Positions 43,551 to 52,644 are shown, numbered from the stretch's first letter. The stretch: DNA of 64,000 nucleotides from Kribbella jejuensis (GCF_006715085.1 NZ_VFMM01000001.1:1488001-1552000); one strand, 5' to 3'. Program-made: numbers and translations. Notes: generated by a model from the sequence alone, not told the origin.

Positions 43551-43880
43551 CTCGAAGCGGCCGGACCGGTGCTCGATGCGCTGGGCGACCCGACCCGGCG
43601 GGTGATTCTCGAGACGCTGCGAACCGGCGGGCCGTGCTCGGTCGGCGTACTGGCCGAGCGCGTGCCCGTCAGCCGGCCCGCGATCTCGCAGCACCTCAAG
43701 GTGCTCGGCGCGGTCGGGCTCGTGCAGCACGAGTCGCGGGGGACGCGGAACATCTACCGCGTCCACCAGGCCGGACTGGACGAGTTGCGCAGCTGGCTCG
43801 ACCAGTTCTGGGGCGACACGTTGCAGGCGTACGCCGACCATGTCGCGCGGACTGTTCGGCTCGAGGAGGAACGGAAATGA
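43533..43880 (+). CDS. ArsR-family HTH regulator (second pair)
   Basis: 115 aa. LDALGDPTRRVILETLRTGGPCSVGVLAERVPVSRPAISQHLKVLGAVGLV is the wHTH core; no metal-binding Cys. GTG 43533. Its stop overlaps the next ATG (ATGA), and the pair is followed by a Rieske oxygenase. It differs clearly from the ArsR at 27851. Confidence 0.9.
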   Translation: METYGSLEAAGPVLDALGDPTRRVILETLRTGGPCSVGVLAERVPVSRPAISQHLKVLGAVGLVQHESRGTRNIYRVHQAGLDELRSWLDQFWGDTLQAYADHVARTVRLEEERK

Positions 43881-44326
43881 TCGTGGAACAAGACCTATCA
43901 CCCCTGGTGAAGACGGTGACGGTACCGGTCGGTGTGGAGCGCGCGTTCGAGGCGTTCACCGCGGAGACGTCGAAGTGGTGGCCGCTGTTCCGGCACTCGG
44001 TCGGCGAGGCGGCGGCGAACGAAGTACGGCTGGAAGGTGCCGTCGGCGGACAGATCGTCGAGTACGGCGCCGAGGGCGTGCTCGCGGTCTGGGGCACCCT
44101 GTCGGAGTGGAACCCGCCGGCGTCGCTCAGCTTCAGCTGGCACCCGGGCCAGGATCCCGCCGAGGCCGGACAGGTGACCGTCACCTTCACTCCCTCCGCC
44201 GAGGGCACCGAGGTCAGACTCGTGCACGCCGGCTGGGAACGCCGCAGCGACGGCCGCCAGGCCCGACTCAGCTACGACACCGGCTGGGACTACGTCCTGG
44301 GCAAGTACACCGAATTCACCCGATAG
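43877..44326 (+). CDS. SRPBCC/AHSA1-domain protein
   Basis: 149 aa. KTVTVPVGVERAFEAFTAETSKWWPLFRHSVG and LSFSWHPGQDPAEAGQVTVTF are START-fold features. Translationally coupled to the ArsR gene. Ligand unknown; 7 bp before the Rieske gene. Confidence 0.87.
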   Translation: MIVEQDLSPLVKTVTVPVGVERAFEAFTAETSKWWPLFRHSVGEAAANEVRLEGAVGGQIVEYGAEGVLAVWGTLSEWNPPASLSFSWHPGQDPAEAGQVTVTFTPSAEGTEVRLVHAGWERRSDGRQARLSYDTGWDYVLGKYTEFTR

Positions 44327-44333
44327 TAGGTGA

Positions 44334-45455
44334 ATGCCGAACCCTCCCGTCGACGCCCGCGCCCTGGAAGCGTCCCTCCGGCCGCACGGCGAATCCGTCA
44401 TGCTGCCGCGGGCGGCGTACGTCGACCCTGACGTGCTCGCGTGGGAACGCCGGCACTTCTTCGGCGGGACGTGGACCTGCCTCGGTCGCGCCGCCGAACT
44501 GTCGAACGGTACGACGTACCGCGAGGTGACCGTCGGCGACATCGCGACGGTGCTGACGTTCGGAGACCGGCCGCGGGCGTTCGCCAACGTATGCAGGCAT
44601 CGCGGGCACGAACTGCTGCGGGCGGAGGAGTCGGGCGATCGGCCGGCGCTGGTGTGCCCGTACCACGGGTGGTCGTACGAGCTCGACGGGTCGGTGAAGG
44701 CCGCGCCGCGGATGGGCGACTCTTTCCATACCAAACCGTATGGTCTGGTCGAGCTGCCGGCCGAGGTGTGGCACGGGTGGTTGTTCGTGAACGCGACCGG
44801 TACTGCGGGACCGTTCGCGGAGCACCTCGGCGGGATCACCGAACTCGTCGCGCCGTACGCGCCGGAAACGCTGTCTCTGAAAGCACGGCACACGTACGAC
44901 GTGGCGGCGAACTGGAAGACGATCGTGGAGAACTACCACGAGTGCTACCACTGCCCGCTGATCCACCCCGAGCTGTGCAAGGTGTCGCCGCCGACCTCGG
45001 GCGACAACTGGAGCCTGCCCGGCGCGTGGGTCGGCGGACTGATGGACCTCCGACCGGACGCCGAGACCATGTCGCTCGACGGCCGGTCGGCCGGGATTCC
45101 GTTGCCGGGCGTTGATCAGCGGCGGGTGAACTACCTCGGCCTGTTCCCGAACCTGCTGCTCTCACTGCACCCCGACTACGTGATGACCCATCGCCTCGAG
45201 CCACGCGCGCCAGGGCTGACCACGGTCGAGTGCTCGTGGTACTTCCGGCCCGAGGTGACGGACCCGTCGTACGCCGTGGAGTTCTGGGACATCACCAACC
45301 GCGAGGACTGGGCGGCGTGCGAGTCGGTGCAGCGCGGCGCCGAGTCCCCACACTTCCGCCCCGGTCCACTGGCGCCCGCCGAGGACGCCGTCTACCAGTG
45401 GGTGACAATGCTCGCCCGCGGGTATCTGGGGAAGCCGGTCAGTAGCCCAGGGTGA
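44334..45455 (+). CDS. Rieske non-heme iron oxygenase, alpha subunit
   Basis: 373 aa. Rieske centre CRHRGHELL ... CPYHGWSYELDG; catalytic iron site ENYHECYHCPLIHPE (N-x-H-x-x-x-H pattern with Asp/Glu near residue 330). Closest in style to choline/glycine-betaine/stachydrine-type demethylating oxygenases. TAGGTGA RBS; third gene of the ArsR operon. A dedicated reductase is not visible nearby, although ferredoxin FdxA is encoded elsewhere in the window. Confidence 0.88.
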   Translation: MPNPPVDARALEASLRPHGESVMLPRAAYVDPDVLAWERRHFFGGTWTCLGRAAELSNGTTYREVTVGDIATVLTFGDRPRAFANVCRHRGHELLRAEESGDRPALVCPYHGWSYELDGSVKAAPRMGDSFHTKPYGLVELPAEVWHGWLFVNATGTAGPFAEHLGGITELVAPYAPETLSLKARHTYDVAANWKTIVENYHECYHCPLIHPELCKVSPPTSGDNWSLPGAWVGGLMDLRPDAETMSLDGRSAGIPLPGVDQRRVNYLGLFPNLLLSLHPDYVMTHRLEPRAPGLTTVECSWYFRPEVTDPSYAVEFWDITNREDWAACESVQRGAESPHFRPGPLAPAEDAVYQWVTMLARGYLGKPVSSPG

Positions 45456-46050
45456 AGCGCTTGCGGTTGTGGGTCGGGGTCTCGGCCTCGTTGAGCAGGG
45501 CGACGGCGTAGTCCTCGGCGGAGATGTGGTCGCCGACCGGCTCGTCGCCGCCGAGCCGGAAGGTGCCGGTGCGCTCGCCCGGGGCGATCACGAACGCGGG
45601 CGAGAGCATCGTCCAGTTGACGTCGTCGCCGGTGGCGCGCAGGTTCTCCAGCGCCTGGGAGACGGTCAGCGATTCCTGCTTGTACTCGGCCGGGAAGTCC
45701 GGGCCGTCCACCACACGGTTGCCGTTGACAACCAAGCTGCCGGCGCCGCCGACCACGAACAGCCGGGTCGCCGTCCCGCGTACAGCCGCGACCAGGTTGT
45801 CGACCGCATCCAGGTACTCCTGGTGGTCGCCACCGGTGCGGCTCGGGCCGATCGCCGCGACCAGCACGTCCGCGTCCGCCGCCAGCTCCTTCGCGGTGGC
45901 GTCGTTCGCGCTGCCCTGCACCGCGCGGACGCCGGCCGGCAGTTCGCCGCCCGAACGGGTGACACCGGTCACCTCGTGACAGCGGCTCACCGCCTCGGCC
46001 GCCACCCGGCTGCCGACCATCCCGCTCGCCCCGAACACCGCGATCTTCAT
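45439..46050 (-). CDS. NAD(P)-binding oxidoreductase, NmrA/SDR-like
   Basis: 203 aa. Starts KIAVFGASGMVGSRVAAEAV (Rossmann GxxGxxG). Resembles YwnB/NmrA-type atypical SDR proteins that bind NAD(P)H, with no Tyr-x3-Lys catalysis obvious. Divergent from an HxlR regulator; this pairing is common for redox-controlled genes. 17-bp convergent overlap with the Rieske gene. Confidence 0.85.
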   Translation of the reverse strand: MKIAVFGASGMVGSRVAAEAVSRCHEVTGVTRSGGELPAGVRAVQGSANDATAKELAADADVLVAAIGPSRTGGDHQEYLDAVDNLVAAVRGTATRLFVVGGAGSLVVNGNRVVDGPDFPAEYKQESLTVSQALENLRATGDDVNWTMLSPAFVIAPGERTGTFRLGGDEPVGDHISAEDYAVALLNEAETPTHNRKRFTLGY

Positions 46051-46118
46051 CCCTTGCTCCTTGTCTCCGTAGGTTCGACGTAGACGGTATCCATTGGTAA
46101 CTGGCTACTTCAACGTGC

Positions 46119-46124
46119 TATAAG
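46119..46124 (+). promoter_or_regulatory. -10 box of the HxlR gene
   Basis: TATAAG exactly 6 nt before GTG 46131. Direct copies of GGTAAC flank it (46096-46101 and 46133-46138), possible HxlR contacts between the divergent genes. Confidence 0.5.
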
Positions 46125-46130
46125 TACCTT

Positions 46131-46493
46131 GTGGTAACCAAAGGAAATGTGTTCGACCCGAACTGCCCGACCCGGGTGATCCTGGACCGCCTGGGCGACA
46201 AGTGGACGGTGCTCGTCGTACTCGTCCTGCGCGGCGGCCCGCGGCGCTTCACCGAACTCCGCGACGGCATCGGCCAGGTCGCGCCCAAGGTCCTCACCCA
46301 GACCCTCCGCCGGATGGAGCGCGACGGCCTCCTCACCCGCGAGGTCTACCCCGAGATCCCGCCCCGCGTCGTCTACACGCTGACCCCGATGGGCGCCTCC
46401 CTGATCGACCCGATCAGCGTCCTCACCGAGTGGGCCGAAACAAACCTGCCCGCCATCACCAAGGCCCAGGAGCACTACGACGCGGTCAGCTGA
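46131..46493 (+). CDS. HxlR-family HTH regulator
   Basis: 120 aa. CPTRVILDRLGDKWTVLVVLVLRGGPRRFTELRDGIGQVAPKVLTQTLRRMERDGLLTR is the HxlR winged helix with its N-terminal Cys, which in relatives senses aldehydes or redox state. Likely controls the divergent NmrA-like gene and itself. Leaderless GTG start. Confidence 0.92.
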   Translation: MVTKGNVFDPNCPTRVILDRLGDKWTVLVVLVLRGGPRRFTELRDGIGQVAPKVLTQTLRRMERDGLLTREVYPEIPPRVVYTLTPMGASLIDPISVLTEWAETNLPAITKAQEHYDAVS

Positions 46494-46517
46494 GCGTGGA
46501 TCCCGCAGTTTCGGCGG

Positions 46518-46817
46518 TCACTGACGGAGGCCACCGAGCTGGAGGATCATCGCGAGATCGTCCCTGATCGCCCAGCGCTCGGCGATGCGGCCGTCACGGA
46601 GCCGGTACGCGAACGCTACATCCCGGGTGCAGACACCCTCGGCCAGCTCGAAGCCCCGGAACCCGCCGCCGGGCCAGTGGACCTCGCGGGAGCCGAACTG
46701 CACGACCAGGTCGTCCTCGGCGACCACGAACGACTGCACCCAACGGGCCGGGTGCCGGTCCCGGGCTGCCGCGCTCAAGAACTGCCTGGTGCCCGGCATG
46801 CACGTCCGGAACATCAC
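46518..46817 (-). pseudogene. SnoaL-like (NTF2 fold) protein, probably N-terminally truncated
   Basis: 99 aa. The sequence aligns by pattern with the second half of SnoaL-type ester cyclases (FLSAAARDR ... LAEGVCTRDVAFAYRLRDGRIAERWAIRDDLAMILQLGGL). The first strand-helix part, normally about 35-40 residues, is missing, and no convincing start or upstream frame restores it. It may be a decayed remnant or a genuinely short protein. It lies between the HxlR and ECF sigma genes. Confidence 0.5.
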
Positions 46818-46905
46818 AACCTTCGCCTGTTCGGATCACGACTCAACCTTTGCGGCTCGGTCGGGCATCACAAGTCTGACCGAGTTGAACGAGCTGGGGG
46901 TTGGG

Positions 46906-47424
46906 ATGGATCCAGGACGCGACCACGAATTCGCCGAGTTCGTGGACGGGCGGTTCACCGCGCTGCAGCGGTTCGGGTATCTGCTGACCGGTGAATGGCA
47001 TCTGGCCGAGGACCTGGTACAGACGTCGCTCACCAAAGTGTGGTTCCACCGGAACTCGCTGCGCAGCGGTACCGCACTGGAGAGCTACACCAGGACCGTG
47101 ATGGTGAACACCAGCACCCAGTGGTGGCGCCGGAAGTGGCGCGGCGAGACGCCGACCGAGCAACTGCCCGAGCGCCATGCCAACGAGCAGTACGGCACCG
47201 TCGACGACCGGGATCTGTTGCTGCGGGCACTCAATTCGTTGCCCCGGCGTACCCGCGCGGCCTTGGTACTGCGGTACTTCGAGGATCTCCCCGAGGCCGA
47301 GATCGCCCAGATCATGGGCTGCTCGGTCGGCACCGTGAAGTCGAACGTCTCCCGCGGACTGGCGAAGCTCCGCGAACACGAACTGATCACCGCGATCCCC
47401 GCCACGGTCCAGAAGGAGGGCTGA
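46906..47424 (+). CDS. SigE-family ECF RNA polymerase sigma factor
   Basis: 172 aa. Region 2 (FTALQRFGYLLTGEWHLAEDLVQTSLTKVW) and region 4 (LPRRTRAALVLRYFEDLPEAEIAQIMGCSVGTVKSNVSRGLAKLR) as in actinobacterial SigE-family ECF factors. GGGGGTTGGG precedes the ATG. The downstream gene, 1 bp away, encodes its likely membrane partner. Two upstream copies of CAACCTT could be autoregulatory -35 elements, not proven. Confidence 0.92.
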   Translation: MDPGRDHEFAEFVDGRFTALQRFGYLLTGEWHLAEDLVQTSLTKVWFHRNSLRSGTALESYTRTVMVNTSTQWWRRKWRGETPTEQLPERHANEQYGTVDDRDLLLRALNSLPRRTRAALVLRYFEDLPEAEIAQIMGCSVGTVKSNVSRGLAKLREHELITAIPATVQKEG

Positions 47425-47425
47425 C

Positions 47426-48199
47426 ATGACCGACGATCTCAAGGACAAGCTCGAGCAGCTGGTTGCCGATCCGCCACCACCGAGCGCGGTGCCCAGCCAG
47501 GCCGTGTTCACGCGGGTCCGGAAGGCACGCCGCCGGCGCGCCGTCGGAGCGATGACGCTGGCCGCGGCCGCGGTGGTCGCGGTGGCTGTTGCCGTCACCA
47601 ACGTCACGGACATCGACGGCCGCCCGCCGGTGTCGAACACGCCGAGCGTCGTCATCACCCCGACGACGACCACACCGACTGCACCCCGCACACAGTCCAC
47701 ATCGACTGCACCGTCCACGCAGGTGACCGGCGCGGTACACACACCGAGCAGCACCAACACCAACACTCCCCCGCCGGCCACTACGTCGAATCCGCCCGCG
47801 CTCGGCGTACACGTGACGCTGAAGCCGACGGTCAAGGGCCGCACCGTGACCATGAAGGTGACGCTGTCCGGGGCCTCGCTGGTACCGGTCGACGACACCG
47901 GCAAGCCGCTGTCGACGTCGGGCATCGACTTCCTCGACCTGCTCGGCGGGACGCAGTACTTCTTCGGCGACGGTCAGCAAAGCGGCTCGGACGCGGGCGG
48001 CGTCAAGTGCGTCAGCGGGTCGCCCCGGACCACCGGGCACCAGACCTACACACTGATGAACGATGGCACCGGAACCAACGGAACAGGTACGCACACCTAC
48101 CCGAACGCAGGCAGCTACACCTTCAAGTACACCGTCAAGTACTGCAGCAAGAGTGGCTGGGTGCCGGTGACGAAGTCGACCCAGGTGACGATCAAATAG
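47426..48199 (+). CDS. Sigma-factor-linked membrane protein with extracellular PKD-like domain
   Basis: 257 aa. Cytoplasmic N-terminal 35 residues, one TM helix (residues ~41-60), a Thr/Ser/Pro stalk (~65-125), and a C-terminal beta domain with [22 protein letters not shown], a PKD-like signature. Position suggests it controls or reports to the ECF sigma factor, although no ZAS zinc motif (HxxxCxxC) is present. AGGAGG RBS in the sigma gene end. 8-bp overlap with convergent ispH. Confidence 0.78.
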   Translation: MTDDLKDKLEQLVADPPPPSAVPSQAVFTRVRKARRRRAVGAMTLAAAAVVAVAVAVTNVTDIDGRPPVSNTPSVVITPTTTTPTAPRTQSTSTAPSTQVTGAVHTPSSTNTNTPPPATTSNPPALGVHVTLKPTVKGRTVTMKVTLSGASLVPVDDTGKPLSTSGIDFLDLLGGTQYFFGDGQQSGSDAGGVKCVSGSPRTTGHQTYTLMNDGTGTNGTGTHTYPNAGSYTFKYTVKYCSKSGWVPVTKSTQVTIK

Positions 48200-49208
48200 T
48201 CCAGGCGTGGTCGGAGGTGCCGGTGGTGGGCAAGCCGGCGGCCTTCAGGTCGGAGCGGAGGTCGCGGGGGAGGGCGAAGGTGAGGCTCTCCTCCGCGGTG
48301 GTGACTTCCTGGACCTCACCGTAGCCGCGCTCGGCCAGCCAGCGGAGGACGTCGCGGACGAGGACCTCCGGCACGCTGGCGCCACTGCTGACACCGACCG
48401 CGTCGACGCCCTCGAGCCACGCCTCGTCGATCTCGTCGGCGAAGTCGACCAGGTGGCCGTCCTTGGCGCCGTGCTCGATCGCGACCTCGACCAGGCGGAC
48501 CGAGTTCGACGAGTTGCGGGAGCCGACGACCAGCATCAGGTCAGCCTCGGGGGCGAGCTTCTTCACCGCGGCCTGGCGGTTCTGGGTGGCATAGCAGATG
48601 TCGTCGCTCGGCGGGTCCTGCAAGTGCGGGAAGCGCTCGCGCAGGCGGCGTACCGTCTCCATCGTCTCGTCGACCGACAGCGTGGTCTGCGACAGCCAGA
48701 CGACCTTCTCCGGGTCGCGGACCGTCACGTTCGGTACGTCGTCGGGCCCGTCGACGATGTGTACGTGCTCCGGAGCCTCGCCGGAGGTGCCGATGACCTC
48801 CTCGTGGCCCTCGTGGCCGATCAGCAGGATGTCGTAGTCGGTGGCGGCGAACCGCTTCGCCTCGTGGTGCACCTTGGTGACCAGCGGGCAGGTCGCGTCG
48901 ATCGTCTTCAGCTGCCGCGCGGCCGCCTCCTCGTGCACCACCGGCGCGACACCGTGCGCGGAGAAGATCACGGTCTTCCCCTCCGGCACCTCGACGGTCT
49001 CGTCGACGAAGATCGCGCCACGCTTCTGCAGGGTCTGTACGACGTACTTGTTGTGCACGATCTCCTTGCGCACGTACACGGGCGGACCGTACAGATCGAG
49101 AGCCTTCTCCACCGCGACCACGGCCCGGTCCACACCCGCGCAGTACCCACGGGGCGCCGCGAGCAGCACGCGCTTCGTCGTACGGGTGTCATCAGGCTGG
49201 GAAGTCAC
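48192..49208 (-). CDS. ispH: 4-hydroxy-3-methylbut-2-enyl diphosphate reductase
   Basis: 338 aa. [4Fe-4S] ligands in [22 protein letters not shown] and [11 protein letters not shown]; substrate loop HGVAP and SSNSVRL. Last step of the MEP isoprenoid pathway making IPP and DMAPP. GTG 49208 has TACCAT 6 nt upstream: leaderless. Confidence 0.95.
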   Translation of the reverse strand: MTSQPDDTRTTKRVLLAAPRGYCAGVDRAVVAVEKALDLYGPPVYVRKEIVHNKYVVQTLQKRGAIFVDETVEVPEGKTVIFSAHGVAPVVHEEAAARQLKTIDATCPLVTKVHHEAKRFAATDYDILLIGHEGHEEVIGTSGEAPEHVHIVDGPDDVPNVTVRDPEKVVWLSQTTLSVDETMETVRRLRERFPHLQDPPSDDICYATQNRQAAVKKLAPEADLMLVVGSRNSSNSVRLVEVAIEHGAKDGHLVDFADEIDEAWLEGVDAVGVSSGASVPEVLVRDVLRWLAERGYGEVQEVTTAEESLTFALPRDLRSDLKAAGLPTTGTSDHAWTI

Positions 49209-49348
49209 GCCCCCATGGTACGGGCCGCGATCGACACGCCCGCATCGGATGCTGTGAGCAGCATCACCCGAAAACACGCCGAGGAGCCGCCCGCCCTGTC
49301 CGAACGGCTCCCCCGCCGGGAGGTGTTACCAGACCTCAAGAATGCCGA

Positions 49349-49379
49349 CCGAAACCCTTGTCCGCAAAGGATTTTCGGC
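49349..49379. other. Imperfect hairpin in the 259-bp ispH-xseA gap
   Basis: CCGAAAcCCTT and AAAGGatTTTCGG can pair with bulges. The gap 49209-49467 otherwise shows only the two divergent leaderless promoters; a 60-codon frame across it is antisense continuation and not supported. Confidence 0.35.
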
Positions 49380-49467
49380 GCACAGGCCCCGACGGGGACC
49401 GGGTAGGTGGAGTGGGCGCATCACGCAACGTTAGTTAATTGTCGGTGGGGGGTCGTAGGGTCTGGGG

Positions 49468-50679
49468 GTGGCTTTGGAGACGTCGCCGGAAGCGCCTGCG
49501 GCCGTTCGGACCATTGCGAACGGGATTGCGAGCTGGATCAACCAGCTCGGGGCCGTGTGGGTCGAAGGGCAGCTGACGGACGTCTCGATCGGGCGGGGTA
49601 CGACGACCGTGTTCGGCACGCTGCGCGACACCGACGCGGACATCTCGCTGCGGTTCACCTGCAATCGCCGGGTGTTCGAGGCCGTCGACGTCCGCGACGG
49701 TTCCCGGGTGCTCGTGCACGCCAAGCCGAACTTCTTCGCCCGGCGCGGCACGCTCGCGCTCGCGGTCAGCGAGATCCGGCACGTCGGGATCGGCGAGCTG
49801 CTGGCGCGGATCGAGCGGCTGAAGCAACTACTCGGCGCCGAGGGGCTCTTCGAGCCGTACCGGAAGAAGAAGCTGCCGTTCCTGCCGCACACGATCGGGC
49901 TGATCTGCGGGCGGGACTCCGCGGCCGAGCGGGACGTGCTCGAGAACGCGAAGCGCCGCTGGCCGGCGGTCGCGTTCCGGATCGAGTACGCGTCGGTCCA
50001 GGGGCCGTCGGCGGCCGGCGAGGTGATGACCGCGCTGCGGAAGCTGGACGCCGACGACGCGGTCGAGGTGATCGTGATCGCGCGCGGCGGCGGCTCGCTG
50101 GAGGACCTGCTGCCGTTCTCCGACGAAGGGCTGATCCGCGCGGTTTCCAAGACGAGTACACCGGTGGTGAGCGCGATCGGCCACGAGCCGGACAGTCCGC
50201 TGCTCGACCTGGTCGCGGACCTGCGCGCGTCGACGCCGACGGACGCGGCGAAACGGGTCGTGCCCGACGTACACGAAGAGCTCGACGGCGTGCATCTGCT
50301 GCGTGAGCGGGGATCGCGGGCGATCCGGTCGTGGCTGGAGCGGGAGGCACATGCGCTGGCGGCGATCCGTTCGCGGCCCGCCCTCGCCGCGCCGGTGACC
50401 GACCTGCAGCGGCGGTCGGACGAGATCGCGGCGCTGGTCGAGCGGAACCGGCGGACATTGACGCATCGGCTGGATCGGGCCGGTGACGATCTCGCGCACC
50501 GGTTGGCCAGCGTACGGGCGTTGTCCCCGAAGGCGACGCTCGAGCGGGGGTACTCGGTGCTCCAGTTGGCGGACGGGACCGCCGTACGGGAAGTGGCGCA
50601 GGTCGCGCCGGGTGACCTGCTGCAGGCGCGGGTCAGCGACGGCCGGTTCGCGGTCGAAGTCAAGGAGGACAACACGTGA
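49468..50679 (+). CDS. xseA: Exodeoxyribonuclease VII large subunit
   Basis: 403 aa. OB-fold DNA-binding domain (residues ~15-108: [25 protein letters not shown]), catalytic domain with [36 protein letters not shown] and [27 protein letters not shown]. Long C-terminal coiled coil. GTG start with TAGGGT 6 nt upstream. xseB follows with GTGA overlap. Confidence 0.95.
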   Translation: MALETSPEAPAAVRTIANGIASWINQLGAVWVEGQLTDVSIGRGTTTVFGTLRDTDADISLRFTCNRRVFEAVDVRDGSRVLVHAKPNFFARRGTLALAVSEIRHVGIGELLARIERLKQLLGAEGLFEPYRKKKLPFLPHTIGLICGRDSAAERDVLENAKRRWPAVAFRIEYASVQGPSAAGEVMTALRKLDADDAVEVIVIARGGGSLEDLLPFSDEGLIRAVSKTSTPVVSAIGHEPDSPLLDLVADLRASTPTDAAKRVVPDVHEELDGVHLLRERGSRAIRSWLEREAHALAAIRSRPALAAPVTDLQRRSDEIAALVERNRRTLTHRLDRAGDDLAHRLASVRALSPKATLERGYSVLQLADGTAVREVAQVAPGDLLQARVSDGRFAVEVKEDNT

Positions 50680-50888
50680 GCGACCGACCTGAGATGACGT
50701 ACGAACAGGCCCGCGAGGAACTCGTCGAGGTAGTCCGCAAACTCGAAGCCGGCGGCACCACCCTCGAAGAATCCCTCGCCCTGTGGGAACGCGGCGAAGA
50801 ACTGGCCACCACCTGTCAACGCTGGCTGGACGGCGCCCGAGAACGCCTAACCAAAGCCCAAGCCACCCACGAGGAAAAACCCAACTGA
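50676..50888 (+). CDS. xseB: Exodeoxyribonuclease VII small subunit
   Basis: 70 aa. [52 protein letters not shown] is the whole XseB helical hairpin. Pairs with XseA to degrade single-stranded DNA. The codons turn C-rich and G-poor in the last third. Confidence 0.94.
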   Translation: MSDRPEMTYEQAREELVEVVRKLEAGGTTLEESLALWERGEELATTCQRWLDGARERLTKAQATHEEKPN

Positions 50889-50915
50889 CCCCGACAAACC
50901 ACAGCCCGGCGGTGG

Positions 50916-51542
50916 TCAGGAACTGAGTAGATTTCTGGCTACTGCGGCGAGGCCGGTTTTTAGGCGGGGCAGGGGGAAGCCCTGGGTGCGTAGGGCGTTG
51001 TGGAGGTCGGCGGCCAGGGGGGCCAGGAGGACGTGGGCGGTGTAGTCCGCGTCGAGGTCTGGGCGGGCGGACTCGATCAGGTGGGACAGGTGGCGGTGCC
51101 AGAGGTGGTACGAGCCGATTCGGTAGCGGGCGCCGTCCGACGCGTTCTCGCTGTCCATGAACAGGGCCACGTGCCGGTCGAGCAGATCCAGGTACGCGTC
51201 GAGGAAGGCCAGTACCCGCACAACCGGCGGTGCGCCCGGACCTAGCGGTGGCGGGCCGCTGAGGATCTTCGCCTGCAGCTCCTGCTCGCGCTCGTCGAGC
51301 AGCGCGACCGCGAGCCCCGCGCGGTCCCCGAAGCGGCGGAATACGGTGCCCTTGCCGACCCCGGCCTCCGCCGCGATCGCGTCGAGCGAAACGTTCTTCA
51401 CCCCGTGCTCGGTGAACAGTCGCTCGGCCGCCTCCAGTACGCGCAGCCGATTGCGCTTGGCGTCCGCTCGCTCCGGGCGTGGCGAACCCACGACCGGGAG
51501 ATCCCGTTGTGAAACGGACCGCGGTCCGGTAGTGTCCTTCAT
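50916..51542 (-). CDS. TetR-family repressor
   Basis: 208 aa if started at ATG 51542, or about 191 aa from GTG 51491. HTH: RVLEAAERLFTEHGVKNVSLDAIAAEAGVGKGTVFRRFGDRAGLAVALL. With the long start, the palindrome 51515-51528 falls inside codons 5-9; the short start places both palindromes between the divergent genes and is attractive. Likely represses the flavodoxin/SMR unit and itself. Confidence 0.9.
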   Translation of the reverse strand: MKDTTGPRSVSQRDLPVVGSPRPERADAKRNRLRVLEAAERLFTEHGVKNVSLDAIAAEAGVGKGTVFRRFGDRAGLAVALLDEREQELQAKILSGPPPLGPGAPPVVRVLAFLDAYLDLLDRHVALFMDSENASDGARYRIGSYHLWHRHLSHLIESARPDLDADYTAHVLLAPLAADLHNALRTQGFPLPRLKTGLAAVARNLLSS

Positions 51543-51560
51543 AAGACGGACTGTAGTCCG
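51515..51560. promoter_or_regulatory. Pair of TetR operators
   Basis: CGGACCGCGGTCCG (51515-51528, perfect 14-bp palindrome) and CGGACTGTAGTCCG (51547-51560, perfect arms around GT), centres 32 bp apart, shared consensus CGGACY-RGTCCG. Confidence 0.78.
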
Positions 51561-51582
51561 CTAAAGCCTCAGGAGGAAGCAC

Positions 51583-52176
51583 ATGAGCAACGCCCGGATC
51601 GCCATCGCCTACCACTCCGGATACGGGCACACCGCGAAACAGGCCGAGGCCGTCGCGGCCGGGGCGGCATCAGTGCCCGACACCACGACCGACCTCGTTC
51701 CGCTCGACGAGCTGACCGAGGAGGTCTGGGAGCGGTTGACCGCGGCGGACGCGATCATCTTCGGCGCCCCGACATACATGGGCAGCCCGAGCTGGGTCTT
51801 CAAGAAGTTCGCCGAGGAGAGCGTCCGGATCTGGGCCGCCGACCTCGGCTGGCGGGACAAGATCGCGGCCGGTTTCACCAACTCGAAGGCGATGTCCGGC
51901 GACAAGCTGAACAGCCTCGTCGACCTGGCCGTGTTCGCCGCGCAGCACGGGATGATCTGGGTCGGCCTGGACATCTACCCTGGCTGGGCGGACAGCACCG
52001 CGAGCATCGAGGACCTCAACCGCCTCGGCAGCTGGATGGGTGCGATGGCGCAGTCCGACGCCGACCTCTCCGCGGAGAAGGCGCCGCCGGCGACCGACCT
52101 GCGTACGGCAGCCGCACTCGGCGCGCGGGTCGCGACCGTCACGCACCGGCACCTGAGAGGAGCGCTCGCTGCATGA
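51583..52176 (+). CDS. Flavodoxin-fold NAD(P)H:quinone oxidoreductase, WrbA-like
   Basis: 197 aa. FMN phosphate loop YHSGYGHTAKQAEA, FGAPTYMGSPSW and the conserved GMIWVGLDI stretch. Two-electron quinone reduction would protect from redox-cycling compounds. CAGGAGGA RBS. Controlled by the two TetR sites; a 14-codon frame then the SMR gene follow. Confidence 0.88.
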   Translation: MSNARIAIAYHSGYGHTAKQAEAVAAGAASVPDTTTDLVPLDELTEEVWERLTAADAIIFGAPTYMGSPSWVFKKFAEESVRIWAADLGWRDKIAAGFTNSKAMSGDKLNSLVDLAVFAAQHGMIWVGLDIYPGWADSTASIEDLNRLGSWMGAMAQSDADLSAEKAPPATDLRTAAALGARVATVTHRHLRGALAA

Positions 52177-52217
52177 CGACCTACCGCATCAGCAGCCTCG
52201 ATCGGGGGACGGTCTGA
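52173..52217 (+). CDS. 14-codon bridging ORF between flavodoxin and SMR genes
   Basis: MTTYRISSLDRGTV. It begins inside the flavodoxin stop (ATGA) and ends over the SMR start (TGATG). Such tight double overlap could couple translation of the SMR gene, or it may be a remnant of a deleted gene. AGAGGAG sits 11 nt upstream. Not supported by homology. Confidence 0.45.
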   Translation: MTTYRISSLDRGTV

Positions 52218-52537
52218 TGGCGTGGATCGTTCTGCTCGCCGCGGCGGCGTTCGAGATCGCGTTCGCGCTCAGCCTGAAACCGAGCGAGGGGTTCAGCCGG
52301 CTCTGGCCGACGCTCGGCGTGCTGGTGTTCGGCGTGATCTCGGTCGCGCTGCTGGCGAAGACGCTCGACCGCCTCCCGGTCGGTACGGCGTACGCGATCT
52401 GGACCGGCATCGGCTCGGTCGGCGTGGTGACGCTCGGCATCGTGCTGTTCCACGAGCCGGTCACCCCGGCCCGCCTGGCCTGCATCGCCCTGATCGTCAT
52501 CGGCGTCGTGGGCCTCCGACTGGTCGGCGCCGACTGA
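52217..52537 (+). CDS. Small multidrug resistance (SMR) transporter, Gdx/SugE-like
   Basis: 106 aa, four TM helices. AWIVLLAAAAFEIAFALSLK with the essential Glu13, LPVGTAYAIWTGIGSVGVVTLGIVLFHEP are SMR signatures; SLKPSEGFSRLWPT fits the guanidinium exporter (Gdx/SugE) subgroup better than EmrE. Functions as an antiparallel dimer. Cotranscribed with the flavodoxin gene. Confidence 0.9.
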   Translation: MAWIVLLAAAAFEIAFALSLKPSEGFSRLWPTLGVLVFGVISVALLAKTLDRLPVGTAYAIWTGIGSVGVVTLGIVLFHEPVTPARLACIALIVIGVVGLRLVGAD

Positions 52538-52548
52538 TGCGGACCTGC

Positions 52549-52630
52549 AGCACTCACTAACCCGCGCGCGAAGCAGGCCAGACCGCGGCTCTGAGCGTGC
52601 CGGACGCCGCGACGGCGCGGTTGGTGAGTG
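52549..52630. repeat. Spaced inverted repeat between SMR and NTP-transferase genes
   Basis: GCACTCACTAACC (52549-52561) and GGTTGGTGAGTGC (52618-52630), 12 of 13 pairs with a 56-bp loop, in the 107-bp convergent gap. Possibly a bidirectional terminator or a scar. Confidence 0.4.
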
Positions 52631-52644
52631 CCGGCGGTCCGCCC

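Noticed and set aside
49214..49406. 60-codon frame in the ispH-xseA gap
   Set aside because: Continuation of a frame antisense to ispH; its ATG overlaps the ispH promoter and no homology is apparent.
48207..49406. 399-codon plus-strand frame over ispH
   Set aside because: Antisense shadow; ispH has all Fe-S ligands and a leaderless promoter on the other strand.
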